A DNA stretch of 64,000 bases from Bigelowiella natans CCMP2755 (GCA_000320545.1 ADNK01001699.1:60001-124000), one strand, 5' to 3'; shown: positions 13,578-26,157, counted from the stretch's first letter. Translations and numbers: made by a program. The notes: generated by a model not told the origin, from the sequence alone.

Positions 13578-13892
13578 CTATGTGAGTTTTTAATTACCTC
13601 AGCCTGTCTGCTAGGATCACGCACACTTATTTTTGGTTGTAATTTTCATGCTAATTCTTACATAATAATTTAGATACTGGCAAGCATGACCAAGCTTTGT
13701 CATTTGACAGGTACTAGTAAAGGATATATATGACACACAGTAGTAATTTTGGATGATGATGTTGGCGATAGCAATAAATTAGAGTTATGAGCTAATTTTT
13801 CATAGAATTGTTTTGTTCTTTTATAATTTGCCCCATGTATTCTTTGCCTTTTTCTGTCTCAGTTATCAAGCTGATGTATATAACGGGATTTT
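13047..13892 (+). other. Intergenic spacer or large intron with TA and GT microsatellites
   Basis: No convincing exon is seen. There is a TA run at about 13461-13508 and a GT run at about 13544-13573, like those inside the introns of the upstream gene. If the synthetase ends at 13046 this is the spacer before the next gene. If the exon ending at 13032 splices to an acceptor at 13905-13908 (AACAG) it is an 876-nt intron; the phases are compatible. Confidence 0.5.
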
Positions 13893-15507
13893 TTGATGAT
13901 GATAACAGGGTGCATCACATTTGTTGAAGACCCTAATCTAGGAAGGCAGAATAGCAGCAACAGCATAAGCCTTGCAGAAACTCAACCCATTGAATACAAA
14001 ATAATGGAGAGTCCCTTACACGATATCAAAACAGAATACGGAAGCATAAGATTCCATGTTATCGATGTAGACACTACAACTAAAGCTCCCACACCTATGA
14101 TACCCCCAATTCAATCATCATCATTTCCCCCGCCACAGTTAAAACTCCAAAATCAATATCGATCGGTTAATTCTGATAGCAAAAAAAACAAAGCGAAGAT
14201 GCTCCCAACCGAAAGAGAACAATACGAAACGCAGCTAAAATCGAAATGCAAGATCGATGATGTAAAAATTGCAAATTGTACTGATGGTTCCAACAATGCC
14301 TTTGGAACTGCTAATACCGGTCTCATGGAAAACGACAATCATTTATTACTTGAGAAAGTAAAGATACTTCTAGATGAGGATGGCTATTTGGTACTAATCA
14401 AATTTTCTGACTATCTATTCTGTTACAAATCCATCTCATCCTGTGCCGAGATTTGATGTAGTGGTTTTCACTTATAATGAATTTGAAGATTATCTTTTAG
14501 ATTTCAAAAACATAATATCTTACCACAGAAAAATGCTTCAATTGTGAATGGTCTGACAAAGGAAGGCGCTGACAGGTGTAGGACTGCAATAAAATGATGA
14601 TACTCACACACTCTAATAAAAAGGAAGAATAGGAGATACCAACCGCATTGTATGATGAGGAATAGAAAATTTAGGGATAAGGATCCCATATATTTGAAGT
14701 AGGAAACTCACCGTATGCGCCACTTATAGCCGCAAGTATCGGAGCTATAATCTGTAATTTTTGTTTTTCAAATCTCCAATTCTACAGGTTGAAACGCCGG
14801 CTTAATATGCTTAGACGCCAGGATGGACCCGCACTCCGCCAAGTCCAGAATCATGTGTAAATAATAATGATCAACACAACTTTTTCTACCTACCAATTAC
14901 CGTATCGGTGTTGTAGGTATACACATCAAGATGCACGAGATAAGAGACTAGCAGCTCAGAACATTGCCAATTCGACCTCTGACAACAAGACTGACGATAA
15001 TACCGGAACAATCAACGATGAGGAATATAAAAGAAAATATCAAGACGTCTTAGAACCTTGGAGAGGTATGATGGTGAAATATGCAGTAATGCTGAGAAAT
15101 TCTTGCCCACACTAGTTTTGATGTTTTTCTCTATACTTGAGAGGTTTGAATCTGATAAAATTTGAAGCTAAGTCTCTTCATCGTGCTGTTTCAGAAGACG
15201 GTTTTGAGCAAGATGAAAGAGAGATTCTAGGGGACGAGATACAGAGATTAACCCCACTTGAACGCTTTCTTCAGAGACAAGACGTCACGTATGTAACTTC
15301 CAATAAAAAATCAAATATTTTTTGGTAAAATAAGTATTATTGGTTAGATATACAGCAGCCCGTCTGGTGGATATGTTGCACCGTTCAAAGTATTTTGAGG
15401 AATATAACCGCCAGTTTGCAACCCCAGAAGGACTCAGAAGGGGTCAATATGGATATTCTGAGGACGAAGATCAAATGAGACTATTTGAGGATACTCCACC
15501 TCAGTGA
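13893..15507 (+). CDS. Unrecognised protein of about 338 residues, six exons
   Basis: I do not recognise the family. A phase-consistent model is 13893-14390, 14529-14575, 14788-14856, 14917-15065, 15195-15288 and 15348-15507, ending with TGA. The first exon could instead end at the stronger donor after 14357. ATG at 13893 begins MMMITGCITFVEDPN. The first 165 residues are polar and Ser/Thr/Lys/Asn rich with a Pro-rich stretch (TKAPTPMIPPIQ), so probably disordered. The second half is charged and likely helical (ADRLKRRLNMLRRQ; YKRKYQDVLEPWR; AARLVDMLHRSKYFEEYNRQ) and ends acidic. An AG sits just before GGGTGCATC at 13909, so the first exon could also be an internal exon continuing the upstream gene. 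Confidence 0.55.
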
Positions 15508-16551
15508 AAATAGTTGAATTAATATCATCCTTTCCCAAATTCCTCCTACTGTTTTGTTTCATTATCAAATGATTGAGCGATTGGAATCAGAGTGTCATTG
15601 AACGGCGCAGCGTTTAAATGAATATCGGCACCATTTCAAACGAATAATCTATATGAATATTGCAAATTTATCAATCATTTGACTAAATGTTGTTTCTAAT
15701 CATGCTTTATCGATCAAATGTAGTACCATGTCATCTGTCTTATCTTTTAGATCCTAACACGATATCTCTATGCATACATGCATTGCCCTCTTTTGTCCAT
15801 CAAAAGACACATTCTTTTATAAAAAGCTCAGATTTTTGCTTTTCTCGGTTTCTGACTGAGGATCCTGCTAGTTATTGCTCTGATCTATGCTACGTACATG
15901 ATGAGAATTAAGCTTTGCGGTTTCATATCTGCCGAAATAAATGTGAAAAAAAAGTCTTTCTAATATTCGTCTCTTGATTTTGCTGTAATGGCGATGATAA
16001 AACGACAAGCTGCAGAAAGACCTAGCAAGCAAATTGCATTTACGCGCACATCATACACAGGTGCGACGCTACGCTTCACGCGAGGAGAGGATGACGAAAC
16101 AAATGTACAAACTATTGAAACCGCCTGCTAGCTATAGCGCACATTTATAGAGGCGAATGCTGCGTGCAAACCATGTTAATCGTCGTCCTTAAACGCATGT
16201 AGCATTGATCATGAATGATATTGAATTAGAGAGCCTCGAATAGGTAGTATTACGTTGAAAATAGCCCACTTAGTTCTCATTACGTACCTCTCTTGCGTGT
16301 GCTAGCTAGTTGCTTCATTACAGACAAATTGCAGTTTAATATGTCATCTGATTAAGTAAGCACAGACTATTGCACTGTGCGAGCTAGCGAGCAAAACTAG
16401 TTACAGCATCAAACCGTTTAATGGAACTGCTTGTCAGATATAAATCATATTAGAAACGTCCAACAAATAAACAGCATGCGTGCTAACCATGAATAAACTT
16501 GCTGAGCTATTGTACGTCAAGGTTTTAATTTTTATTGGGATGTTAATCGCA
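15508..16551. other. Intergenic region between convergent genes
   Basis: No gene is supported here. It holds the 3' flanks of the unknown gene (+) and of ACAD8 (-). The part 16030-16450 is rich in CTAGC/GCTAGC and GCGCAC motifs, a composition that recurs in the other spacers at 26.3-27.0, 49.5-50.4 and 54.9-59.9 kb but not in the introns. No microsatellite is present. Confidence 0.6.
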
Positions 16552-17222
16552 TCATTCTCCAAGAACAGAGCGACTGATTATATGCTTCATTATTTCATTT
16601 GTACCCTCCAAGATTTGGTGAACGCGAACATCTCGAAGATATCTTTCTGGAGAATATTCCTTTATGTAACCGTATCCACCATGCCTGAGTGTAGAGAAGA
16701 GAAGAATACCCGATCACTGATAATGCTGTACTTAGTCAGTAGTTTTGTATTATTTGCTCGCTAACAACTAGGACAAAATCGATCGAAATGTAGTACATTT
16801 GTAGAGAATTGTTGCAAATATTGAATCCAACATCTGTCGCAAAACGTTTAGCCATTGCGCAATGCATTGTACGTGCAGGATGTTTCTCATCGTACATCTC
16901 TGCAGCCTGGAATACCTAAGTTTTTAATGCAGCAGCAGCACCAGAAAAACGAGGAGAAAGAAAGAAACATGCATGATCCAAATATGGTAGGTATGATTGT
17001 CTTTTCTGTTCAGGTGGTGTGTTGTCCATTAACATATTTAGAGAAATACTTAACTAAAAGAAAGAATTAGGAATTTGGATTAGTTTATTGGTAGGTGGTG
17101 ACCATCCCATCATATCTCACCAAAAGACGTGCTGCAGTGAGCTCCGTTGCCATGTCAGCAATCTTGAATCTTAGATACTGAAACTGATCTAATGTCCTTC
17201 CGAACTAAAACAAACACACACA

Positions 17223-17276
<54 letters not shown>

Positions 17277-17299
17277 ATTTAAATATATCACACACACAA

Positions 17300-17356
<57 letters not shown>

Positions 17357-17450
17357 GGACATGAGAGGAGGTGTAACATCATGTTCCTAAACAAACACTA
17401 TTATTGCTATCCAACAACAACAACAACAATCACTGCTACAGCTACTACTA

Positions 17451-17482
<32 letters not shown>

Positions 17483-17701
17483 AACGTAAGAATTAGGCAT
17501 AGAACAACCTGCTTTCGAGAGGATATATGATCTGCTGCAAGCTCTAAGCACTCTGCTGCTCCTCCCAATGCAGTCGTTCCGATGTTTATTCTTCCTAATA
17601 ATAATAGCAATTAATGAATGAATGAGAACATCTACTTGATGATGCTTCTCCAGTCATAAGTTAGTTATTAGATGGATGGATACATATCATACGCACACAT
17701 C

Positions 17702-17745
<44 letters not shown>

Positions 17746-19021
17746 TATTGTATGGTATCCTCTTTCACCACTAGCTAATTCTTCTTCCTAGAAATAATCT
17801 ATTTGATCAATCAGCATACTTCTTCTAGAAATAATCTGTTTGATAATTCAGCATGCAGCAGCACACCTCCATCAAGTCCTTGCATTGCAATTTTGAAACC
17901 CATTCCTACCATCCCAAGCATGTTTTCCTTCGGTACTTTACAGTTCTCTAGAATCACTGTACGCATTATTATGTGTATAATATAATATAATAAGAGAGGA
18001 AAGTAAGTACGGATGATAGCATCATTTTGATTAGATATCAACACTATCCCAATATATACTACAACAACAACAACAACTACTACTACTACTACTACTTCGG
18101 TCTTATAATATTTTGATCACACGTCATCACTCACTACCACTTGTTCTTCTACCTCAGCATCATCATAATAAATGTAGTGTTGTTACCAGGCGCGGTTGGT
18201 TGGGAATTCCATCCAAGTTTGTCAAGTTGGGAACCGTAGGAGATACCTTCAGACCTATGTAGCAGTAGTAGTAGTAGCAGTAGTAGTAATATGTGCATCA
18301 TCAGTCGTATAATGAATGTATCTTCAGATCTATGATGTAGTAGTAGTAGTAGTAGTAGTAGTATGATGTGCATCATCAGTCGTATAATCTAATGACGATG
18401 AAAATGTTGTATATACTAGAAGAAGGAGGGGGAGGAGAAGGAGGAGAGGTAACTATTCCTCTTTTTCCTCGTTAAAGAAGATAGATGATGGATCACTAAG
18501 TATCACTGGTTCTTGATTAATACCCATTCATTCTTACTACACAATGTTGATGATTACTCTTTGGGGACAATAAAGCAGCTTATCCCTTTAGGCCCTGAGC
18601 CTCCTGTAAAATGACACATTACTATTATTTCCAACAATAACAAGAACAAGAACAAGAAGATAGATGTGCGACAACAACCACAACAACAGCAGCCATAGCG
18701 AGCAAATCATGAACTAGGAAGAACCTGTACTTTACACTAATATTAATACCGAAAATGATCATCATCACCTGTACGTGCCATGATAAGATAAACATCGCTT
18801 CTTCCTCCCCCACTGATGAAAGCCTTTTCACCCGTTAAATAGTACATATCTCCCCGCAATTCCTTAGGAAGACAATGAATGAAGGATCGAATTGTGTGGT
18901 CATCAAGATAATGCTAACAACCCTAATGCTGCAAGTACAATCAAACACTAGCATTTTACTACTTACTAGTTGAAGTTTGACTTGTGTGTGAGTATGTTCC
19001 CATCACACACACACAAACACA

Positions 19022-19059
<38 letters not shown>

Positions 19060-19414
19060 TTTACACGTAGTCACAAGCGAAAACAACAACAACAACAACA
19101 AGTCGTAAGCAGCAGCAGGTTGTAGTTCTAATGATATATTACTACTTTGGTTCCTTCCTACGTACCTACCTAGCTACATAATAATCTAGCTATCTACCTA
19201 CCGCTTTAGTTTGAAGACTAGAAGCATCAGAACCACTACCTTGAATCAACAAACAATAGGACAACCAAACAACTACTTTGCTTGCTTGCTTGTGGTGACT
19301 ACTACTGTGCCATCTGGCAGGGGGGGGGGAGGGGAAGGGGGATAGTAGGCCAGTGCTAGATAGTAGTAGTATTTAGCAGCAGTGCTAGTAAATGTAGTCG
19401 GTAGGCACAGTAGC

Positions 19415-19448
<34 letters not shown>

Positions 19449-19498
19449 CCGGTGGTATCTTCTGTATTTTTCATTATTATTATATATTAAATATATGC

Positions 19499-19537
<39 letters not shown>

Positions 19538-20250
19538 GTGTACAGTGTGAGATCTATACGTCTAAATAGTAACCAATCAACAGCAGCAAATAATGTATGT
19601 TCATTCATTAATCCAGAATAGTAGCAAGTAGCAGCTTTCATGCTTTCTCTCCATGGCAAAATTTATATAATTTATATATAACCTGGTTCCGTGAGGCAAT
19701 ACGAAGCAAATTTTTCCATAGAACACAATTCAGGTAACCATCTGTAAGTTAGTAATAGTAATAATAATAATAATGCTGTGCGCGAGTGGTTGAATGGATA
19801 GATAGATGATAAGAGCACATTATTACGAATGATAAATGAACAATCAATGGATAGCACAGTAATAATAATAATAATAATAGTGCTGTAAATAAATGCATGA
19901 TTAATGGATAGCAAACATAATACCCCCACCAAGTACTACATTATTACTATTGTCTGTCACATTATGATCTATCATTATAATCCAAGTTGTATTATACTGT
20001 TTTCTTTGTTCTTCAGTCCCAAATTCGTCGATCATCCAACAGCACATATTATGGATTGTAAGATATGCTGTTGTAGATACGCATCCCCGTGCTAAAGCCT
20101 GATTATAATAATAATTATTATTATTATTGTTTAAATCATAATCATGATGAGACATATTTCAGGGCTGTAGTAGTATTTAACCGAACATACCGAACATACA
20201 CTCTCAAACAACACTACATCGGCACTAAATTATATATTGATGATAAGTGA

Positions 20251-20293
<43 letters not shown>

Positions 20294-20373
20294 TCACGCA
20301 ATTCTTAAGCAATAAATACGTATTTAAATACAATGTGTCATAGAAACGATAGCTATATGTGTGTGTTATGTTG

Positions 20374-20412
<39 letters not shown>

Positions 20413-20697
20413 TCAAAGATTATTGCAGCATCCTTTCTACCCAATCCACTTCCTCCAACGTCATCTTTCACGTAAACACCACCAAACCCCAAAGATGCAG
20501 CCTGGTGATAATAATAAATAATAAGCATGAGAGAGGGTATTATTATAAATGGATGAAGATCGATCGATCGTATGGCTGCTGCGTTGTTTCTGAACTGATA
20601 GTACTTGTTGTAATTGTGTGTAAGACACATAGGTAATAAGCACCTCTTGAAGAACATCAGAAGGAAATATTTTTTGTTGGTCCCACCTGTTACCAAG

Positions 20698-20740
<43 letters not shown>

Positions 20741-20918
20741 TTACTACTACTACTACTACTACTACTACTGTGAATAATAATAAATAGCAATGGAAGAAAG
20801 TTCATGATGGATGAGTCAATACTGTGAATAGTAATAAATAGCAATGGAAGAAAGTTCATGATGGATGAATCAATAATGACACGCTGTTGGCCAATCATTC
20901 ATCATCATAGTTATTATT

Positions 20919-20951
<33 letters not shown>

Positions 20952-21510
20952 AACTATGGTCAATCTTGTTGTTGATAAATCGATGGACATGTAGTGATAG
21001 TAGTAGTAGTAGTAGTACTTGTGTGCATGAGGTAATATCTCTTTGCGTGAAAAGTCTGTCGCCACTTGTTGGAAAGCGACCTGCTCCTCATTTAAACCAA
21101 CAGTATCTAATTTCACCAAGTTCAGCAGGAGGGAAGGCAGTTGCAGCAAGTTCAGGAGGAGGGGAGGCAATTGCAGTGAATGTTTGTTGTTACAATAAAG
21201 TGATCTGTGTCATCATCATCATCATCACCACCACCACCACCACAACCATTCAAATTGCAGTGATATATGTTACTACAGCTTTTGTAAACGACGCTGCTGC
21301 TTCTTCTTCTACATATTAAGATTATGTTAACGGTTTGGCCTCACAGTCGATATTCGTAGCCATAAGTCTCTTATTTTGCAGCAGCAATGAGTGACTGGAT
21401 GTTATCCTAGCAGTGCAAGCTGCTATGCTCCCAAAATGACGAATGAGCATAATTCTATAATTAGTCTGCAAAAATGAGTGTGAAGAGACGAACAAGCATG
21501 ATCCTGTCAT
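16552..21510 (-). CDS. ACAD8: Isobutyryl-CoA dehydrogenase, mitochondrial (15 exons)
   Basis: Flavoprotein of valine breakdown that oxidises isobutyryl-CoA to methacrylyl-CoA and passes electrons to ETF. Motifs in order: [130 protein letters not shown]; and [12 protein letters not shown] with the catalytic Glu. Exons, 5' to 3': 21510-21345, 21106-21019, 20686-20644, 20501-20412, 20098-19998, 19741-19683, 19239-19202, 18862-18769, 18603-18558, 18254-18187, 17956-17867, 17594-17509, 17204-17121, 16915-16797, 16684-16552 (TGA). All phases agree. Starting at the inner ATG (21450) gives 414 residues, close to human ACAD8 (415), with an Arg/Ser-rich mitochondrial presequence; the outer ATG (21510) gives 434. 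The usual Asn before the Gly of the SKAFISG motif is Thr. It is divergent from the TPR gene. Confidence 0.95.
17215..17350. repeat. Compound CA / GA / TA microsatellite in an ACAD8 intron
   Basis: A CA run (about 17214-17240), a GA run (about 17241-17270), a second CA-rich run (17288-17311) and a TA run (about 17312-17350) abut the acceptor of the exon 17204-17121. Further ACAD8 introns hold CT (17704-17739), CA (about 19020-19056), AGT (about 19410-19447), TA (19502-19534, 20253-20284, 20701-20734, 20921-20949) and CT (20377-20406) runs. Confidence 0.9.
18247..18390. repeat. 75-bp tandem duplication covering an ACAD8 exon 5' edge
   Basis: Copy 1 (18247-18321) contains the first bases and the acceptor of the exon 18254-18187 read on the minus strand; copy 2 (18322-18390) repeats the CTTCAGAYCTATG motif, the TAG microsatellite and GCATCATCAGTCGTATAAT. 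The second copy is intronic and carries a spare acceptor-like sequence. Confidence 0.85.
20767..20874. repeat. Two tandem copies of a 54-bp unit in an ACAD8 intron
   Basis: Copies at 20767-20820 and 20821-20874 differ at two positions (AATAATAA versus AATAGTAA, and GATGAGTC versus GATGAATC). They sit next to a CTA microsatellite at 20740-20769. Confidence 0.9.
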
Positions 21511-21822
21511 CTTCTAAGTGAATGTCACAGCGAAATTGGTGAATAAGCTTAATTTTGTATCTCCATGATTGAACGAATGATTGTAAAATCAAAATACATC
21601 GGCATGAATCATCTGTGGGTGGGTGATTCTAGTGATAGGAACTAGTATTGCCGATGGTGTACAACTTGTTCTTCTTCTTCTTCGTCTTCTTTTTCTTACT
21701 CTTCTTCTTCCGACAACTTCGTAGCGACGCAGCAGCCCGATGATGAATGGTGAATATTAGAACTGGCAGTAGTTGTAGTAGTATTCAATAGTATATCGAT
21801 CGATGATCTACACTCCCCCCTC

Positions 21823-21902
<80 letters not shown>

Positions 21903-22511
21903 TAGTAGTGTTCGATAGTAGATCAATCGATGATCTACACTTCGTCCCTCGGGGGGAAATGGTGGATGATACCAGGGCTGCTGGATCGATATAGATCTAC
22001 AAATTGTTTAAAATTCTTATTACTGGTATTCATATAATAATTGTAATAAAAACTAGTTGTCTCAAGCCAAGAAAGCCATGGATTTATGATCATTCTGCAC
22101 AAAATAGATGGAAGTGGTACCCAAAATGAACAAAGATCCCCTACATAGATACTTGAAAATATCGATAGAGTATTGTCGCACGTATGGGCTAATAAATATC
22201 GAATGTATATCGAATAATGTGACAAATGAGGATGATTTCAATGATTATTTATTTTCTGAATTTAAGAGGAAGATGGTTTATATTATTATGTTTTAGAGTT
22301 TATAGGAAATTATCGGTGTAAATTCTGTTCTTGCAATAATGGGCAGCTGCTGTAGTTTTAACTCGACCAGTATGGTAAACCGAATGCTTTTGACAAGGAC
22401 GACAATCATTTTCCTGTCTTAAGCCGTAAAACGTCGATATCCGCAGAAACCTCGCTCCGTTCCCCCCCGGATAATCATACGAAAATCTATCAGCACGTTT
22501 AAAGATCTGCT
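21511..22511. other. Divergent promoter spacer between ACAD8 and the TPR gene
   Basis: The two start codons are about 1.0 kb apart and point away from each other, so both promoters must lie here. The spacer holds pyrimidine-rich TTC runs (21665-21710) and a 26-unit TAG microsatellite (21823-21901). No protein-coding segment is supported; the short ORFs at 22108-22296 and on the minus strand lack any recognisable content. Confidence 0.6.
21823..21901. repeat. Perfect (TAG)26 microsatellite with duplicated flanks
   Basis: Twenty-six uninterrupted TAG triplets. The flanks are themselves related: about 40 bp at 21777-21818 and about 40 bp at 21903-21946 share TATCGATCGATGATCTACAC-type sequence, so the array sits between two degenerate direct repeats. 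Confidence 0.95.
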
Positions 22512-25244
22512 ATGAACGACAACGGGGGAGAAGGAAGAACGCTCGATGAGGTTCAGAATGCTGTCCTCTTAGCTCTTAAAGAAGGAATCCAATCAAAGGA
22601 CACACAAAAACTTGAAAAGGCGTTAAACAGAGCAGAAGAATTAAATGTTGAAGAAGACGATCTAGTGAATGAGGCTCGAAAGATGTTAAAAAAAATGCAT
22701 GAATCCAAGGATGGCAATAGCTACGAGTTGAAGAAACAGAGACCTGGGGTACTATCTTTCCTTAAAAACTCTCATTGCTGGAACTGTGTGGCACTATTTT
22801 TCTCCTCCCTCCCCCCTCCCTGGCAACAATTGAATAAAGGCACTCAACAAATCATTGAAACTTCTAGTTTTCCTTAGACTTCTATTTTTTCCTTAGTCGA
22901 CAAATGAAGCGCCCGAAAACACTTTAGCAAGGGAATTGGCTAAGGACCAACAAGATAATGAAGAATTCCACAATGAAAATAAGTCTTTGCAGGTGCGTCG
23001 TCGTCATCATCCGAGAGTACGTACGTTGCACCCTTTCCTTGACTAGGACATCGGATAGATTTTCTATTTCTATATAACGACAAGAATAAGTGCTACTGGC
23101 AGCTGTGGGGGACAGACACTTGTGGTAAATAATAACGTTATTTTTTGTACAGCTGTTGCTTCAAGATCGAGAGGCCGCTTTAGCTGACGAGTTGGCTGGC
23201 CTATCACCAGAAAATAGGAAAAAACTACTCACATTGGATCAGCATGCTGCGGATTTGTTGGCAAAGGTTGAGCCTTGATGACTGGTGTACAACATATAGG
23301 AGAGATATGACTTGAGTACAACAACATATGGAGATGTGAAGAAGCAGAGTTGATTGTAATAAACAAATTGGGTTAATTACTACTATTTCGGCGGCATGGA
23401 TGGATGAATAGGGACAAAACGATCAACATGCAGCAATTGAGGCGATGGAAATGGGGCTGGTCTTTCGTCGAAGCAACTTTGGCCTCAATAGCGTGCAGGT
23501 AAGGAGGAGGAGCATGGAAGAACAAACAACAACCGTTGTGTGGTGGTGGTGGTGGTGATGATGTAGAAGGGGTAATAATGGCACACACTCATTTTTGCAG
23601 TATTACATTCGCATTTCGTCCTCCCCCGCATGCACTTCTTCTTCTTCTTCTTCTTCTTCGAGAATAATAATAATAATATATTGTGGGTCACCTTTCATGA
23701 TGCCTCCTCAAGGGAAGGAGATACATGCCAGTCTTCAATTTAATTATAAAAGCATTATACAACAACAACAAATATTCACATATGAATTGCTGTTGTTGTT
23801 ATTACTTACTTTTTGAAATATAAACGATGATGGCGAACCCTCCCCTCCTGCTGCATCATCATCATCATCATCATTATCAGGTATACGTGTATAGGGAAAA
23901 GCTGGCAAAGGAATATAATCGGATGAGCGTAATTCTGATGGAAGAATCCAACAACTTTGCTCTATGCGCGGAATACTTAGAAAAGGCCCAAATTCTGGGA
24001 GAATTATATCCAGAAGTGGTTGCAGTGACGTACAATAATCTTGCATGCTTCTTTAGAAAGAAGGGGCAGCACAGAACAGCATTGAATTATTTACAAGAAG
24101 CACTTAATGTTGAGAAGACACTTGCTGATTCTCCAATCAACATTTCTGATACGCACTTGAATCTATGCACGGTAGTAGTAAGTAGTACTAATTGCTACGA
24201 GTAATTAGTTGTACGATCACAGTATACATACACAATATATATGAGGGTATAATAACAGAAATAAATAATATAATGTTGGGAGGGAACATACCATTAATAA
24301 CATCTAGAGTAATAGTAGTAGTATCATCAAGGGACGTTGTTGATGCTGCTCATCTCTATTACTGTATCTCTCTCTTTCTTTCCACTTCTCTCCTCACTAA
24401 TATGTTTCTTCTCTTCGTACGTAACAAATGCAATAAATGTCTTCATTCGTTGCTCTGCTGGCTGAAGGTTTATTCCGAGCTTAAGAAGCACAAAGAGGCG
24501 CAATTTCATATAAAGATGGCCATACGGTGGGTCGTTGTGTGACTAATAGATTAATAATGAAATTCAAACTATGATAATCGTGATTTTAATGATACGTGCT
24601 GCATACTAGTCATCAAACGAAGAAGAAGAAGAAGAAGAAGAAGAAGAAAGGACTACCATGAACACATCATGTTTCGTGTCGCGCATTAAAAGTACAGACA
24701 AACAACGTGGAGGGGGGGGACAAGGACAACGATTATCTTGCCCTTGAAGCAAATAAATACACCAATATCATACAAAAGAACAATTTGTTGAAATAAAAAC
24801 TAGACATTTGCAACTGGAGCTCTTCGGTAGAGTGCTTGGAACTTTTGAGGATCCTACTGAAGTCGAGGTAGTAGTAGTAATAGTAGTAGTAATAGTAGTA
24901 GTATGAAATATGATAATGATGCTTCATAGCAAGTGAAAAGAGGATGATGATGAGGATGAGCAGTGTATTATCATTCATTCATTTGTTCATTGTTGTTTCT
25001 TCTTCCTAATGTCATCGTCATCGATTTACAATCAACTCAGATGAAAAACGACAGTGTAGAAGAAGGCCGGGTGATAACATACGGTGTTGCACTGTTCAAT
25101 CTTGCCGTTCAGCTTGAATTCTTAGGCAAATGGGAACAGGTGATACTACTTTCAATCCAATACCATGCATTTACTCCTTCAATCATTTTTCTGCTGATTT
25201 GATGAGCATTTGTGGCATTTTGTTGTTGTTGTTGTTGTTGTTGT

Positions 25245-25279
<35 letters not shown>

Positions 25280-25792
25280 TTAAACAAACACGATGACATT
25301 TACACTATTCAGAGAAGCTGCTAGAGAAAAAAAGCAGCAGGCTTTTTTTGTTTATTATTTTTTCTCACCTCTTTGTTGTTGTTGTTGTTGTTGATTCAAC
25401 CTTATGAATCAATACTTCGCAAATATTATTATCATAAAAATAATTTATGCAGAGTATGGACTCTTACGATAAAGCTTCCACCTTTGCTCGCTTTCACAAT
25501 CTTCCAGAGCAAATACGACAGACAATAAAGGTTAGAAGTGATTGAATTCCACAAACAAAATACTAATAATATGACCTAATAAAGCACACATCTGAAACCA
25601 TAGAAATACATTCTACTACTGATCAGAATGCACGGACCGCAGCATATCCGAAATTGCAAAGAAAGATATCAAAAGAGAAGTAAGTGTCCTCTTCCTCCGT
25701 AAAAGTGTATACTAATACGCAGAAATATATTATGTGGTTATAGAGAGAGTTACTCAAATACCAAGGAACACAAACAACAACGATATGATATA

Positions 25793-25828
<36 letters not shown>

Positions 25829-25842
25829 GCATATATTATTTA

Positions 25843-25878
<36 letters not shown>

Positions 25879-26157
25879 TGTGTGTGTTTCTTTGCGTATT
25901 GATGAAAAAAAGATACGTTCATTGGTGAATAATTGATAGTGTCGTTGATCGATCCTCTATGTAATTATTGCAGAAATATCGTGCATGTGCGTGAGCAAAG
26001 GGAAATGGCGTTGACGATCTCCAGAGCTAGAACACCAATGAGTAAAAAAAGGCTGCAGACGGCAAGCAAAGCGAAAAGGTCGCCATCTAACATAACCGTT
26101 GATATCGAAGCGAAGCTTCGACAATGGTCTATGTACGACAAAGCTAGTAGGAAGTAG
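22512..26157 (+). CDS. Tetratricopeptide-repeat protein, about 453 residues, 11 exons
   Basis: Exons: 22512-22748, 22897-22992, 23153-23267, 23412-23498, 23881-24171, 24468-24526, 24804-24867, 25041-25139, 25453-25530, 25627-25679, 25974-26157 (TAG). The N-terminus (MNDNGGEGRTLDEVQNAVLL) is a charged helical region of about 150 residues, likely coiled coil. The middle has TPR helices: NFALCAEYLEKAQILGELYP, VTYNNLACFFRKKGQHRTA, LNYLQEALNVEKTL, VYSELKKHKEAQFHIKMAIR, then YGVALFNLAVQLEFLGKW. The tail is basic, rich in Arg/Lys/Ser. TPR units bind protein partners; architecture resembles kinesin-light-chain or ciliary TPR proteins, but I cannot assign a family. All phases agree except inside exon 3, where an A7 run at 23219-23225 puts the two halves one nucleotide out of frame. 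Confidence 0.85.
24868..25880. repeat. Last microsatellite-rich introns before the clean half of the window
   Basis: TPR-gene introns hold TAG/TAA runs (24869-24903), TTG (about 25219-25244) and TAG (25245-25278) runs, TTG (25374-25393), TA (about 25796-25822) and GA (25852-25877). No further long microsatellite occurs between about 25.9 kb and the end of the window. Confidence 0.8.
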
